Notes: generated by a model from the letters alone, not told the origin. DNA of 64,000 bases from Lycorma delicatula (GCF_047948215.1 NC_134460.1:148298049-148362048); one strand, 5' to 3'; shown: positions 45,429 through 57,164, counted from the first letter of the stretch. Program-made: numbers and translations.

Positions 45429-45881
45429 TAGTAATAGGAAGAATCGTGAACGAGTCATTCCTTCGATTCGATTGTTTATACTGAACGAAAGAATCGAGAA
45501 TCGGTTTGCAGGAGAAACCGTTTCTTTTTACGATTCTTAGCAATGAAATCAGAATCAGATATTTACTAGGAGTCGAATTAGAATCGAAGAGTCGAATAAG
45601 AGTTGAAAAGCAAGAATCGAATGAGTTGAAAAGAGAAGAATCGAAGACATTTAGTATGTACGCATCAGTTGAATCGAACAGCAGTTCGAAGAGATGAACT
45701 ACTAAACTTGGCTGAAGAAGAGAAAGAGAGAGAAAGAGAAAGAGCATGCTTATTAGAGTTTACAGCTCTGGTAGTGGTTGGAAGGAAAAGAATCGGACGA
45801 ACGATTCTTTTTTACGAATCCTTTCTAAGAATCGAATCGAACGAATCGATTCCTGAAAAAGAATTGTTTGTCCCACCACTA
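45429..45881. mobile_element. hAT-type MITE with 8-bp TSD
   Basis: Flanked by identical 8-bp direct repeats GTAAACAC (45421-45428 and 45882-45889). Ends TAGTAATAGGAAG and, inverted, TAGTGGTGGGACA, the latter very hAT-like (TAG-x-G-x-TGGG). The interior is crowded with the hexamer GAATCG or its complement, about 15-20 times within 450 bp, in both orientations. ORFs on both strands (113, 63 and 78 codons) come from this repetition and are not genes. Confidence 0.85.
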
Positions 45882-45889
45882 GTAAACAC

Positions 45890-46540
45890 TAATGCTTTCT
45901 ATTAAAGAAACTGTGTACCTTGATTATAACATTCTTTGAAAGCTAAAATTAGAAAATTGTACTACACTATTCTCTTTTATTGAGTAGCAAACAAAATAAT
46001 TACAGTATAATTCTACGTTGTTTTCAAATTATTTATTTAAGACGTCTTTCGATATTTTGATGACGAGAGGATAGAAGGAATTCATTTTTCGGCTGGTCGG
46101 TAGTAGTTTTTCATAGGTAATTACGGAATCAAAGACTAGACGGAGTTTGAAATATGTGACGTAGAGTTTACGAGCATTTATTGATTGTTAATGCCCTGTA
46201 AATAACCCAGTCTTCAGTCTTGTAAGCTGAGGTTAACGTCTTTTTATGGTGTGCAAGTTGCTGTAGTAAAATGGGTGACAGAGGCAAATGGATTTTTATG
46301 TATTCTATTAACTCAGGAAGCACTTAACTCATACTGATTTAACTCTGAGCTAAGAAAGTAAGTATGGGTGCAACCGGAGGTAGTAAGGGCTGTCTGATTA
46401 ATTGAACTTCTTTCTTATCCAGTGTTTTAAACAACAATAATGCTGACCCGTTTCAAACGAAGCCATTCACCTTGAATAGTTTACTTAGTGAAACAGCATT
46501 TTCCATTTCCAGTTGGTATCCAGGAAGTTAAAACTTTTTT
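45890..46540. other. DNA upstream of IFT43, no gene
   Basis: Moderately AT-rich and slightly richer in CG dinucleotides than the introns (46020-46160). No divergent gene was recognised. Confidence 0.45.
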
Positions 46541-46549
46541 CTAAATATA

Positions 46550-48130
46550 AAGAGTAAATATAATGCGAGTATTGATGGTATTCGTACTAGTAATTTAAAA
46601 GAAATCGTTGATGCTATTTCTATCCCCCTTAAAGATTTTCAAATGTAATCGATGAATCTTTCAGCAAAACCCCACCTACCATATGCCTAATGTTACTTTC
46701 CGCTTTGAGAAAATTCCGGCACTTAATTTTAAAAAAAATAGGCGAAATATTTTCCAACGTTTTTGAAAAGGTAATGCAAAATCGATTTATTAACTTTTAT
46801 TGAAAAGCATAACGTATCGCTTTAAAAAACTTCCAGCATTCAAAACATTTTCTACTGGCAGCAGTTTCCCAGTCTCTGAAAAATATTTTAAAATTCCGTA
46901 GATAATTTTAAATCTAAATTTTTTGCCATTTCAATAAAACATTCCATTTAGTTCCACATTTCTTACTGATGAAAAACTTAACAGCTAAGACATCAGAGAA
47001 GCTGCTTATAATTAGTTAGTCGTACCTTATCAACCTTAAACAAGTAGTTGAAATTTCATCTTTTGATAAGAATACACTTGTAAAATCTACATCTAGAAGT
47101 GAGGACCTAAGGTCCTCACTTCTAGATGTAGATTGCAGAGTGCATCAGGGCAGTATTTTCTCTGGCTTTTACTTTTTTATTGTTTATTAATGACCTGCCT
47201 CAAAGTCTTGAACCGTTCATTGTAACCGAAGACCCTAAACTGTATCTATAACTGAAGATAATTGTTTAAAAGAACTGAAATATGTACGATAGAAGCTTAA
47301 AAAATTATTTACTGGACGAATTATGACCATGTAACTTTAAATATGGATAAAAGTATTGCATTGTGCTTTTATATGTAACATTGCTAAACGCCTGAATAAA
47401 ATTCCCACTTATGGTAACGATAGTATTTCTGTTGTCAACAAAGCGAAATTTCTGGGTAATTTATTATATGACAAGTTCTCGTGGGATGATGAAATTGATT
47501 TCGTGTGTAACAAAATCAAACCATACTGTTTTGCTCTGAAGCGCCTTAATAAAACGCTAATCTTGTCATCAATTTGAAATATTTATTATACCCACTTATA
47601 TTATCGTAGCGTTTTGTTAATAAGCATTAATGAAATCAATGAATGATATAATGTATGATTACGCTAGTCATAAAAATGTATAATGACATCTCTTTGGTAC
47701 CCTCAAAACGACAGAACGAGTTTTTAAAAAGATACAAAAATGGTTGTTAGATCATTATCTGGCACAACCGTAACTATGAATGCCATATTCAGATAATTAA
47801 ATATATTTGCTTATTCATGTGTCTATTGTTATGAATGCGCAATATTTTCTAAAAAGAATGGGGATTTATTTAAAAAAAGTAAATCCCCTAGTATGGCCAC
47901 CCCTACAAAACTAGACAACAAACTGTTTTAGTACGACTCAACCCAAAAATTCGGCTTAGAAGAAAGAGCCTTATTAGGCTTTCATTGCCATTTTTAATAA
48001 ATTACCAAGCCATTTAAAAAAATCTTTCAACCAATTTATTTAAAATACAAATAAAAGAAGTTCTTTTTCGAAATGAAACCATTACTTTCCTCTGAACTGC
48101 AATTTTGCCAGCAGAGGGTTTTCCCTTTCA
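46550..48130 (+). mobile_element. Non-LTR retrotransposon relic (Jockey/CR1-like)
   Basis: Plus strand. RT palm start CRVHQGSIFSG...INDLPQSLEPFI (47135-47225, from GVPQGSI-x-G-x-LF-x-x-x-INDLP), a ruined YADD area, then 47356-47577 open as AKFLGNLLYDKFSWDDEIDF (thumb) and VCNKIKPYCFALKRLNKTLI. A C-terminal tail runs to about 48100. Pieces of the same family lie at 5235-5390 and at 26930-29345 (split). Upstream, 46550-47080 holds worn N-terminal RT sequence. Confidence 0.7.
47084..47134. repeat. Perfect 25-bp hairpin, 1-nt spacer
   Basis: Arms 47084-47108 and 47110-47134 (AATCTACATCTAGAAGTGAG plus GACCT) are exact complements around one A. The right arm is in-frame LINE sequence leading into CRVHQGSIFSG. 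The left arm is its inverted copy. Confidence 0.92.
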
Positions 48131-48686
48131 CTGAAAATTTCTCTGTATAAAATCAGTTCATCATGTTGCTTTATTTTATTGGAAGGAATATATTGAGCCT
48201 TTCTCTTTCAACCATTGATGGTGTAATCACCGTCCTTCCTATGCATGAAATTATCGCAGAATGATACAATCTAAGCTTTCAAGATGATCTTATTGTAATC
48301 TTCTTGAATGCGTTTGACAGATGTTTGTTTGGAGCTTACACCGTCCTTTCTTTTCATAAATTTCTTTGTGCTTGCTTTTTCCTTCCCATCACTTGGAAGC
48401 ACTATTATAGACTTGTGCTTTCGTAATAATAACAACAGTCTGGTCATTCTGTTTAATAATGGGTGTACAAAAAAAGCTCGGTGTTATAGTTTGTTATAAT
48501 ATCTCTTGAATAAGGTGTACAATTCTTAATTAAAAGCTAGAATAAAAGAACAGTTTTGCGCATGGCTGAAGATTAATTCCCAATCTTTTCGCTTGATAGC
48601 ACCACTAGCAAAGGCGGTTACTCCTGAATTGTTTCGCCCGAGAAGACCCAAGTAGTCGTGTTCAGGGTCAGAACCACGGTTATCCA
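48131..48686. other. No supported gene
   Basis: Mixed composition. A degraded LINE or 3' UTR is possible but nothing is identifiable. 48605-48680 is unusually GC-rich for the window. Confidence 0.4.
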
Positions 48687-48900
48687 CTTCTCCCATGCAT
48701 CCCAACCCCATAGGGGAAGACACCCGCCTAGTGACGTTCGCCACACCACCCCCTTCTGTTTCTTGCCCTGTTGGGATTTAACGGGAACTCCTACCCTGCA
48801 GTGATACCTAGCGTAGTGGTACCTTGGGATAGCATTGATAAAAATCGTCACGTTCCGGAGAGACGTCAAATTAGCGTCAGAAAGGCCAAAAAGATGGCAG
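48687..48900 (-). mobile_element. Inverted R1-like 3' end fragment
   Basis: CATCCCAACCCCATAGGGGA and GACACCCGCC match, on the minus strand, the LINE 3' terminus at 16876-16917. The rest of the segment would be that copy's 3' UTR. It ends exactly at the centre of a 22-bp perfect palindrome (48890-48911), after which plus-strand R1-like coding sequence follows. Confidence 0.6.
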
Positions 48901-48911
48901 CTGCCATCTTT
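48890..48911. repeat. 22-bp perfect palindrome at inversion junction
   Basis: AAAGATGGCAG followed at once by its exact complement CTGCCATCTTT. Beyond this core the complement continues imperfectly (CAGAAAG on both strands with a short insertion on the left). Confidence 0.8.
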
Positions 48912-48944
48912 CTGTCATTTAATAACCAACATCAGGAGGGCCCT

Positions 48945-49510
48945 TGAACACTGAAGCGTTTTTTCAGTTTTGTCACATGCATTGTTCTCAAAAGTGTTGT
49001 ACTTTGCTCCAGTCTGGCCTGTTGGATGGAAAGGGTTTGAAAGGTCCATATAATTCTTGGTTGCACATGGCTATCTACCTTTGGGTATACTGTTACTACA
49101 GGACCACCTCAGGCAATGCTGCCGGCATAGTGTGGCCAGATTGCACCCAAGGATCTCCTTGATCGGAAGAGGTTGGAGATTTCCAGGGGGAGCAAGTAAA
49201 ATGGATACGAAGGTAACGCTTGTCTGAAGGTGGCAGGAAAGTTGGGATCAGTCTATGAGAGATGGACCTACAGAATGATCCCTGACCTTCAGAAATGACT
49301 AGACCACAAACACAGGGAACTAGGGGAGGAATTGACCCGGTTCCTTACCGGTCATAGTTGTTTTAAAGCATACTTGTGTGCAGTAGTGTTGAGACCCTCT
49401 GTGATATGTGATTATTACGAAAAAGAGGACACTGCAGAACACATGATGTTCGAGTGGAATCAGTTCTTGCAACATAAGAAAGCACGCTTGAGAGAATTCA
49501 ACAGGCATAA
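48945..49510 (+). mobile_element. R1-like LINE C-terminal fragment
   Basis: In shifting frames: YFAPVWPVGW (end of RT), YRTTSGNAAGIVWPD (parallel to YRTVSQEAVCVIAG at 18245), GRWTYRMIPDL-like, and an open frame from 49320 reading EELTRFLTGHSCFKAYLCAV and EDTAEHMMFEWNQF. This is the same domain order as 14352-15050 but the Cys of the zinc motif are mostly gone. Confidence 0.75.
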
Positions 49511-49573
49511 TCCAATATAGGATTCTTGGAATCCTATATTGGATTCCAAGATGGCGGACATTCCGCCATCTTG
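49509..49573. repeat. Two adjacent perfect hairpins
   Basis: First: 16-bp arms 49509-49524 and 49530-49545 (AATCCAATATAGGATT, spacer CTTGG). Second: 12-bp arms 49547-49558 and 49562-49573 (CAAGATGGCGGA, spacer CAT). They lie back to back at the right end of the R1-like fragment. Confidence 0.88.
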
Positions 49574-49789
49574 TATTTTGACGCCCGTACCTTTATTTCC
49601 CTACTACTTGCTAACAACCTTTGAAGTATTACTTCAATAATTTAATACATATAAATAACCAGGTTGACAACACTAACACAAAATAAACAAGTTGGTACCA
49701 CTGACAGGCTACGGAGTCACTGACATCACAATCCAACATGGCCGACCACCGCCATCATGAATTCATTCCGTATGCCCATTTCCGTACTA
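49574..49789. other. Spacer between LINEs
   Basis: Mixed composition. Contains a further AACATGGCCGACCACCGCCAT phrase with CCATCTTG-like words nearby. Unclassified repeat; no gene. Confidence 0.35.
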
Positions 49790-50559
49790 CTTTCAGTGGA
49801 ATGTTAGAGGTCTTCGGTCCCGCATTGAACATAAGAGTATTGATGGCGCGCACATTAACCATTAATAATGTGCTTCCATGAAACGCACCTTTTACAGCAA
49901 GATATTCTAACACTCAGAGGCTATTTCTATGAGAAATACGACTGTCTCGTAGACAGTAGAGAAAGTGGTGTAGTTGCTATTTTCATGCGAAATGAGATGT
50001 CGGCTACAAGAATACCACTAGCTACCCGCATTCCTGCTACTTCAGTAAAAATCTCTGTCCCTTTCACCGAACTGAGTTCGGTAGAATGCTCTAGACATAT
50101 CAAATCTCTTAACACAGATTTCATCGCTACCTTAATAATACGAGATTTTAATGCCCACCATATTTCATAGGGCTCATCTTTTGCTCCTCTCAAGGAGATA
50201 TGATAAACAGAGTGAGACAGGACTTAGACTTCTGTCTAGTGAATGATGGATAATGCAAATTCATGACGTTATCGTCTGGTACATTGTCCAACATCGACCT
50301 CTCCCTATGCTCACCGGTTTTACTCTCTCGTCTTAATTGTTAATTGATCTGTTAATGACGACATTTAAGACAGTGACACAGACCAATTATTACATCTTTT
50401 GGTGTCAACTGGTACTTAAAACTGATTAAGACAAAGCATGCCCCTCAAGCTACCGCCCTATCTTCTTGACAAGCGTTTTTTGCACACTGATGAAGAGAAT
50501 GGTGAATCGGAGGCTAACATGGTACTTAGAGACCCATGGCCTTTTATCTCTAGAACGGT

Positions 50560-50922
50560 GTGGTTTCCACAAAGAAAAATCTTGATTATTTAGTGTTACT
50601 GGAAGCAGCCATTCAAAACGCTTTCCTACTCCGCCAGCGCCTTGTCACTATCTTCTTTGATATCAGCAAGGCGTACGACATGGCCTGGTTACGTGGTATT
50701 CTAAACACCCTTAAAGAATGGGAAGTCGAAGCCAATATGTTTGCATTTATTACGGGTTTCTTAAATGACCAAACTTTCCGTGCTCGTGTTAGAGATTCTT
50801 TGTCGGATAGCGTTACCTTGGAGTACGGAGTGCCTCAAGGAAGTGTATTAAGTGCCACCTTGTTTGCTGTAGCCATCAACAGTATTCCTGAATTTGTGCA
50901 GCCATCTTCACAGATTCAGTAA
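50560..50922 (+). pseudogene. RT core of I-clade LINE
   Basis: 120 codons open. FFDISKAYDMAWLRG carries the first catalytic Asp, and GVPQGSVLSATLFAVAINSI the following block. A frameshift at about 50920 abolishes the YADD box. Confidence 0.8.
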
Positions 50923-51836
50923 TCAATCTTCATTTGATGATTTTACTGCATATATTAAGTTTCGTTCAATAGCCACACCAGAGGGACTTCTACAGAATAC
51001 TATATCTTGCCTTGAAGCTTGGTCCAAAGTTATCGGCTTCACCTTTTCATCTGAGAAAACAAACTTTGTGGTCTTTTCTTGTCTGCGGGAGCCTTTTATA
51101 TCACAATCCTTCTAAACGGAGAACTAATTGCTATCACCTCTTCTGATATTAAGTTTTTAGGTTTATTTTTTGATAACCATCTTACGTGGGTCAAACACAT
51201 TAAACAACTAAAAATGAAATGTTCTAAACTTCTGTATACGCTACGCATCCGTAGCAATGATTGGAAGCCGATAGATCATGCATTTTATTATTCATTGGTT
51301 CGTTCTCGTTTAGATTATGTTTATGTCGCCTACTCTTCAGCGCGTCATACCGCGCAGAAGATGTTAGATGCTGTACATCATACTTTTCTTCATCTTGCTT
51401 GCTACAGGTGTTTCTAGATCAAGCCCTGTCACTAGCATACTTGAGTGCGGTGAACCATCGCTTTGGAATAGAGGGTACTAACTTCTAGTATCTTACTTTG
51501 CCAGTCTTAAAGGGCAACCGAATCACCTGACTTTTAACGCAGTCTTTGCAAATCCTAATTTACAAAGGTATGAAGACCTTCTAGACCTAATAGAAGGTGT
51601 TGACACACCTTCTATTTTTGCAGCGTATCCCTGTTCATATCCTGCGAGGAGAATCAACCTTATAAATTATATTTTATTTATTTTTGACTTATACAATAAA
51701 GAATCGACAACACCTCGTCTTTCAGCAAATATTTTACCATATTCTCTCCATGATAAACTCAGACGACGCATAGTACACAGAGGTATCGAAACAGAATACC
51801 GTTGGATGCGTATTTGTTGTTAATAGCAGAACCTAT

Positions 51837-52150
51837 ATGTCTGGTCTACCTAATGTTACAAGTGTATTTACTACTCGATTGTACGCTATCGATAATACTT
51901 TGAATATTGTTAACCCAGAATACCGTCATATCCTTATTTATAACGACTCGTGTAGTGTACTCCAAGATTTAGAAGATTTGTACTCTAGACATCCTATGGT
52001 CACCGAAATGTATAATATGATCGCTCAGTTGAACTATCGCAACACTTAAGTGAGTTTCTGCTGGATCCCCAGCCACGTGGGAATTGCGGGCAATGAACAT
52101 GCAGTTTCCGCTGCTAAAGATGCATGTAGTCAACCTTCCTTCACCACTCG
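51837..52150 (+). pseudogene. RNase H domain of I-clade LINE
   Basis: FTTRLYAIDNTLNIV (start of the domain; the expected catalytic Glu of F-x-AEL-x-A is Arg here), ILIYNDSCSVLQDL with a Tyr-Asn-Asp in place of T-x-DS, and FCWIPSHVGIAGNEHAVSAA containing the conserved His/Gly-Asn-Glu site, where the usual Asp is Val after His-Ala. Interrupted by a TAA at 52047. Non-functional. Confidence 0.75.
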
Positions 52151-52599
52151 TATTAGTACATGCGATTTTATTGTTGTGTAAAGCAGGCTTTTCGAGCAAA
52201 GCGGCAAGGTGACTGGACTGCCACAGCGGATAATAAACTTTACCGCATTGAAGACACTGTGTTGCCTTGGGACTCTCCATGCAGTAAACTTCATCGTGAG
52301 GAAGTGGTCCTTTGTCAAATGCGGTTAGGTCATACCAGAGTCGCTCACAGGTATCTGATTATAGCAGTAAACGCACCAACATGCGTACGATGCAACTGCC
52401 GCTTGACAGTACGCCACATCCTTGTGGACTGCATATGTTATGCGACCTTGCATTGTAAATTTAAACTGCCCAGAAACATCCGTCAAATCCTGGGCAATGA
52501 TCAGAAACTTTTAGACCGGGTGTTGCTATTTTTACCAAGTATTTCTTTTTTGCATAAAATTTAATTTGTATGTAAAACATTCATTTATGTTTATTCGTA

Positions 52600-53740
52600 T
52601 GTTCATCCACCCCTCTGCGGTTGACAAAGCCGCCTGCGCCCGTATTCTAGCTGTGGTTGTGAATTATCACGAACTAAAAGGAGACAGTCATCGGCGAAAG
52701 GGCCTGGGCCGTAACCCCCTTCTGGGAATGTCAATCTCAAAAATCCGTCGAATACCAGGTTCTACAGCAAGGGACCGAGAACGGAACCCTACGGGCTTCC
52801 CCTGGTGACTGATGTTTTCACAATTAGGTGCGCATCCTTAAACAGAGCCATACGGTTAGACAAATAGTTATGTACTACGGCTTACAGGGCTACGAGAACA
52901 TTGCGGCGTACCGATTCATAGAGAATAGAACTATAAAACAAGGAAGGAAATGCTACATCTACGTCAATAAAAATTGCCAAAACATATCTACAGTCGGCCC
53001 TTTCCATCTCGGCAAGATCACTTAAGATGCAATCCTCGGTGCCAACCCCTTCCAGCCGTATTGGCCTCGATTTAAAAAACCGTTCATATCGATATTTTTC
53101 CAGAGCCTTTCCACAACCAGTCTTTCAAGCAACTTGCCGATTACCGGCAAGAGACTGATGGGTCGATAACTGCTGACCTCACTCGGATCCTTTCCTGATT
53201 TTAAGAGCACCCTCACCAAAGCCACCTTCCATCAAGCCGGAAAGCAACCCCAGCTAAGGCATCCCGAGAACAGCCTGCCAAGCGGCTCTCTTATGACAGA
53301 CAGCAGATGATAGAATATATCCGGGTCAAGCTGGTCAATCCCTGGTGCCTTTCTCAGGACCATTCAAGAAATCGGTCTATATCTACGGGATTCACAGCCC
53401 GTACGCCAGGAAATGGTGTCTCACCAGCCCTGACGCCGATTTCTGCTTCAACTTCCGGTACATCTGTAAACAGAATATCCAAGAACGCCTGGTAAGTCGC
53501 TACACATGTTAACGTGTGATCCCGATCATCAAACCCGCATCGAACACAGGACAGCATGTGTTTGGCCGGTAACATGACTTAGCGAGCTGCGTTGCAACTC
53601 GCGCATAGAGTCTTGCCAAAGTTTGAGTTTGGCTTCCTTGATAGCATGAACGTATTCACTACGAGCGCGCCGGTAGATCCGCAGACCCTCAGCGATAATC
53701 ATATCACACATCTAATCAGAAACTGTCATGCAGCACTTGT
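52600..53740 (-). mobile_element. R1-clade LINE fragment, inverted
   Basis: Minus strand from about 53711: MCDMIIAEGLRIYRRARSEY and LKLWQDSMREL (pre-RT linker), HTLTCVATYQAFLDILFTDV, GVRAVNPVDIDRFLEWS, then MALVRVLLKSGKDPSEVSSY-RPISLLPVIGKLLERLVVER (53225-53022), GQYGWKG (from GQ-x-GF-x-x-G-x-S) and, after a frameshift, FADDCLLLVRDNSQPQLEY near 52680-52640. Unlike its surroundings it is GC-rich. It abuts the I-clade LINE tail to tail at about 52580, and its 3' third is missing. Confidence 0.82.
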
Positions 53741-56150
53741 GATCATTTAACTCCCCTCTGTAATCAGACACTTTTACGGTTTATAACATCCACCTAATTA
53801 GACCATTTCACAAACTCAAGGTCATGCCTGTTTTTTCTATATTAATTTTTGATTATAATAGACAACAGTTAATAATTTCTGTATTAATTTTAATTTAATA
53901 ATCTGAAAAATACTATATAATTCATCATGAATTAAAATAAGAAAACAGCGTTCTTAAATTTCCACCAATTATTGCAAAATATTTACAATTACTTGACAGA
54001 ATTATGTAATAATTAGTATACAATTTACCTCTACTAAGACTGGTGCTCAAATCAACTTCCCTCTTCAGTAACATATTGCAGCAGGTACAGCGGAATACTA
54101 AAACAAATAATTTGAATAGTCTATGATCTGAATTTATTTCTTTGAATGCAAATGTAATTCTTTCTTTCCTTCTTTTTGGTCTGAAATTATGATTGGTTTC
54201 ACGGCACATATTTTATCTTTCAAACACTTCCTAAGTCCATAACTCTGAAGCCCTATAATATTAATCTGTTCCTAAGAAATCCTAATTCCAATAACTTTAT
54301 TATTGAAGATTTTATTAATATAGTTACGTTCATGAGTAGTAATCTGATGGAATGCCATTATTCTTTTACAACAGTGAGTCCATTTACAACAGTGAAACAG
54401 GGCAGATGATAAGTATATTTCCATATACTTCTCTTCTTTCAGCAGTTTTTAGCAAGTTTTCGTTCCAGCAGCAGTTTTTAGCAAGATATTTCACCCTAAA
54501 TTATTACATCTGGCTGGTTCAGCTAAGTTTCAAGTGTTATTTTCTTATTTTGTGGAAACCAATAATTACAACCAGTTTACCTGGCTGGATAATTAGGTTG
54601 CTTCATCATTCAGAAAAAAAAATAAAACTGGTTTAATAAAGTAATATATTTTGAGATCAAGAACATGTCAAAGGATATAAAAAAAAATTATTTGTTAGTG
54701 TAATGGCTACCTTGGGACTTGATAATGGGTTGACTGTTATAAAATAATCAACTTGAAATATATTGAAAAAAGCAGCACATTTAATAATGACAAACAGTAA
54801 CATTTGGTTACATAACTGAAGGGTATAGGGGAAAAGTGGGATTAGTCACATTTTGTAAATTTTACAGTTTTTTTTTTAATAGAATATATAATGTTGAAAA
54901 ATTTATTTTATGGTAACCTTTAATATTCAATAAATAATAATGTTTCCTAAAAATATCAATCCCAACAAAATTGTAAATTAAACAATATTTTTTACCTTCA
55001 AAGAAAGTTTATACACAACTAAATGGCAAACTTAACAACTTTTTCTCTTGGATAGATTATAATAAATGAAGCAATATGTTGGTTAATAAACAGAAAAAAC
55101 CAATTTAAATGTGATAATTTTAATTACATTGAATAATGTTATTACTAATAAAATAAAATTATAATAATACATTAAAATACAAAAACAAAGCTGCAAATTA
55201 CAATCATGTTGAAAAAATAATATTCAGTTTATATATATTACATTGCAATGATTCATTCGGTTTTTAAATCATGCAGTATGATTTTTTACAACAGTAATAG
55301 CACTTGGTTAGTGAATGTGGCCTATTTTTGTGTTTATGTTGGTATTTAGATGTAGAAGTATATTTAATCAATTTTTGCAAAAATTCAATTTTTTCCACCT
55401 TGTTTCATGAAATATTTCAACTATGTTAAATTTTACTCATAGTTTACAATGAAAGTTTGTACCTCTAAAATTTAAATCGTTTACATATCGCTGATTATGC
55501 TTTCACTGGGTGACAATAGAATTTATTAATACACATAAGTAAGAATTTTGCTCTTCATTATTATTCATCTCAATAAAATGCATAAGAAACTGTTTTACCT
55601 TTAAACTAGGACAATCTCAAAATCATTGCCAGACTCAATTTTTGATAATCTATATTTTTATTAACATTAATCTGTTATATCTCCTCTTTATGTTTCTTAG
55701 ATACAGTACTTATACAGTTCCTTTATTCTCACTTTACTTAAATAATTGGTAATAAAAAGTAAAAATTATTTACTAAGTGAAGCCAAAACCGAGACTGAAT
55801 AAGAGACCCAGAAGAATCTATTTAAGATCCATATTTATGATGTTTCCCATTTACTCAGATACTTGGAAACAAAAGCAACTCATCAAATGAGTGCATACAC
55901 ATGGATATCATCCTGGTTCCTAGAATGTCAATGATTTCAGAATCCTTTGAGCAACATCCAAGTTAGGAAAATGATGCGAGGAAAAGTGAAATCATGTCTA
56001 AAGAACCAACCTTAAGCGATTTTGGGTATTTAGTTATAGACGGTATTACTTTTACTTTTCTAAATAAAAACAAATATAAAATAATTATTTCATATAAGAT
56101 TAATCTTTTTAAATTTACATTATTCCTCTGTACAGTTATTATAAATTAAA
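53741..56150. other. AT-rich, no supported gene
   Basis: The minus-strand ORF 53925-54209 (MCRETNHNFRPKRRKERITF; LFVLVFRCTCCNMLLKREVD) is Cys/Lys-rich and ends near a GTAAAT-like donor, but I found no second exon to pair with it. Nothing else recognised. Confidence 0.4.
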
Positions 56151-56151
56151 T

Positions 56152-56360
56152 TATATTAAATTTTATAAACATAAACCACGTAGTACAAAATATTGAAATA
56201 ACACATATCTTACCTTAATTTTTCATGAAATTACTTTGCAAATCCTGCATCATGACTGAGAATGTGGAATCACACGAAAGTACAGTCATTATAAAATTTA
56301 GGCTAAGATACATCTTATCTCAATATTCTGTACTAGGTGGTCTATATTAATTGAATTTAA
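56152..56360. mobile_element. Fold-back MITE, copy 2
   Basis: Left arm ATAAACATAAACCACGTAGT then ACAAAATATTGAAATAA. The right arm is its complement (TTATCTCAATATTCTGTACT, AGGTGGTCTATATTAATTGA). A 90-bp centre resembles the DNA beside the single arm at 7965-8060. Confidence 0.75.
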
Positions 56361-57114
56361 AATGTAAATAAATATTCAAAAAGGGGATTTAAAAATCCAC
56401 AGGTAGTATTTATTTAAAGATTTATGGAAATGCAAAAAAGCAGCGGTCAGTGATTAAATCATTATTTATATCAACAATTATTTCATTAGTTTGATGACAA
56501 TAAGTGGTCAAAAGAATGCAAATATAAATTGAAAAGCATAATTTAAATGTAATATAAAAATGTAACAATTAACTTATCATGAAATAAAAACAATAATTTA
56601 ATATTTCATAACAAAGAAATATCTTAGAAAAAGTAATGTCAAACAACTGAAATAATTTATATTTCATAAACTCTCTATAAGGAGGTTTTAAAAAATATTG
56701 AAAAAAAAATATTTTCATCAAAATTCATTTTTAACAACCATATAATATCACCTATCTGGATATCCCAACAGTAGGTGAAAGTTAAAAATATCTTTTTATT
56801 AAAAAAATAAACTATGTTAACCACTAATTGCTACTAACGCCAAATCAAATATCTTAATAAAATATACATAACTTATTTTTATGAGAAAAAACATTTTAAT
56901 TACATATAATAAACTAGCTATTAAAAATATCTTTAATGATTTTTAACGTACAAAATACTTTTATGTGTGCACACTAATATGTACAGAAAATTTTGTCAAG
57001 TATAGTTAGAGAAGTTATTTTAAATCAGTACAATAGTTTTTAGACAGTTTTAATATTAGAAGACAAAAATGTGTGATATGATCAGAGGTTCTTTCAAACT
57101 GTTTCAGTTCTTTT

Positions 57115-57161
57115 GAACTGAAACTCCAGTTTTCAAATGATGAAAACTGGAGTTTCAGTTC
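57115..57161. repeat. Perfect 21-bp hairpin (26 with one mismatch)
   Basis: Arms 57115-57135 (GAACTGAAACTCCAGTTTTC plus A) and 57141-57161 are exact complements with spacer AATGA. Pairing extends five more bases with one mismatch. An overlapping small hairpin AGTTCTTTTGAACT precedes it. It sits at the 3' edge of a mariner relic. Confidence 0.9.
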
Positions 57162-57164
57162 GAA

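Larger units (their letters stand above)
49790..52565 (+). mobile_element. I-clade LINE relic with RNase H domain
   Basis: Plus strand. Endonuclease remnant (MCFHETHLLQQDILTLRGYF, SRESGVVAIFMRNEMSA, 49868-50170), truncated by a deletion of most of the endonuclease. RT (SYRPIFLTSVFCTLMKRMVN near 50450; VTIFFDISKAYDMAWLRGIL; EYGVPQGSVLSATLFAVAIN at 50822). Thumb (KFLGLFFDNHLTWVKHIKQL). RNase H (51840-52150; LIYNDSCSVLQDL; FCWIPSHVGIAGNEHAVSAA). C-terminal Cys/His tail (MRLGHTRVAHRYLI, CVRCNCRLTVRHILVDC). RNase H after RT is characteristic of the I clade. The YADD box is lost. Frameshifts throughout. Confidence 0.88.

Noticed and set aside
45406..45905. Three ORFs of 63-113 codons around 45.4-45.9 kb as a divergent gene upstream of IFT43
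   Set aside because: They are translations of GAATCG-repeat DNA inside a TSD-bounded hAT-type MITE, and comparably long frames exist on both strands.
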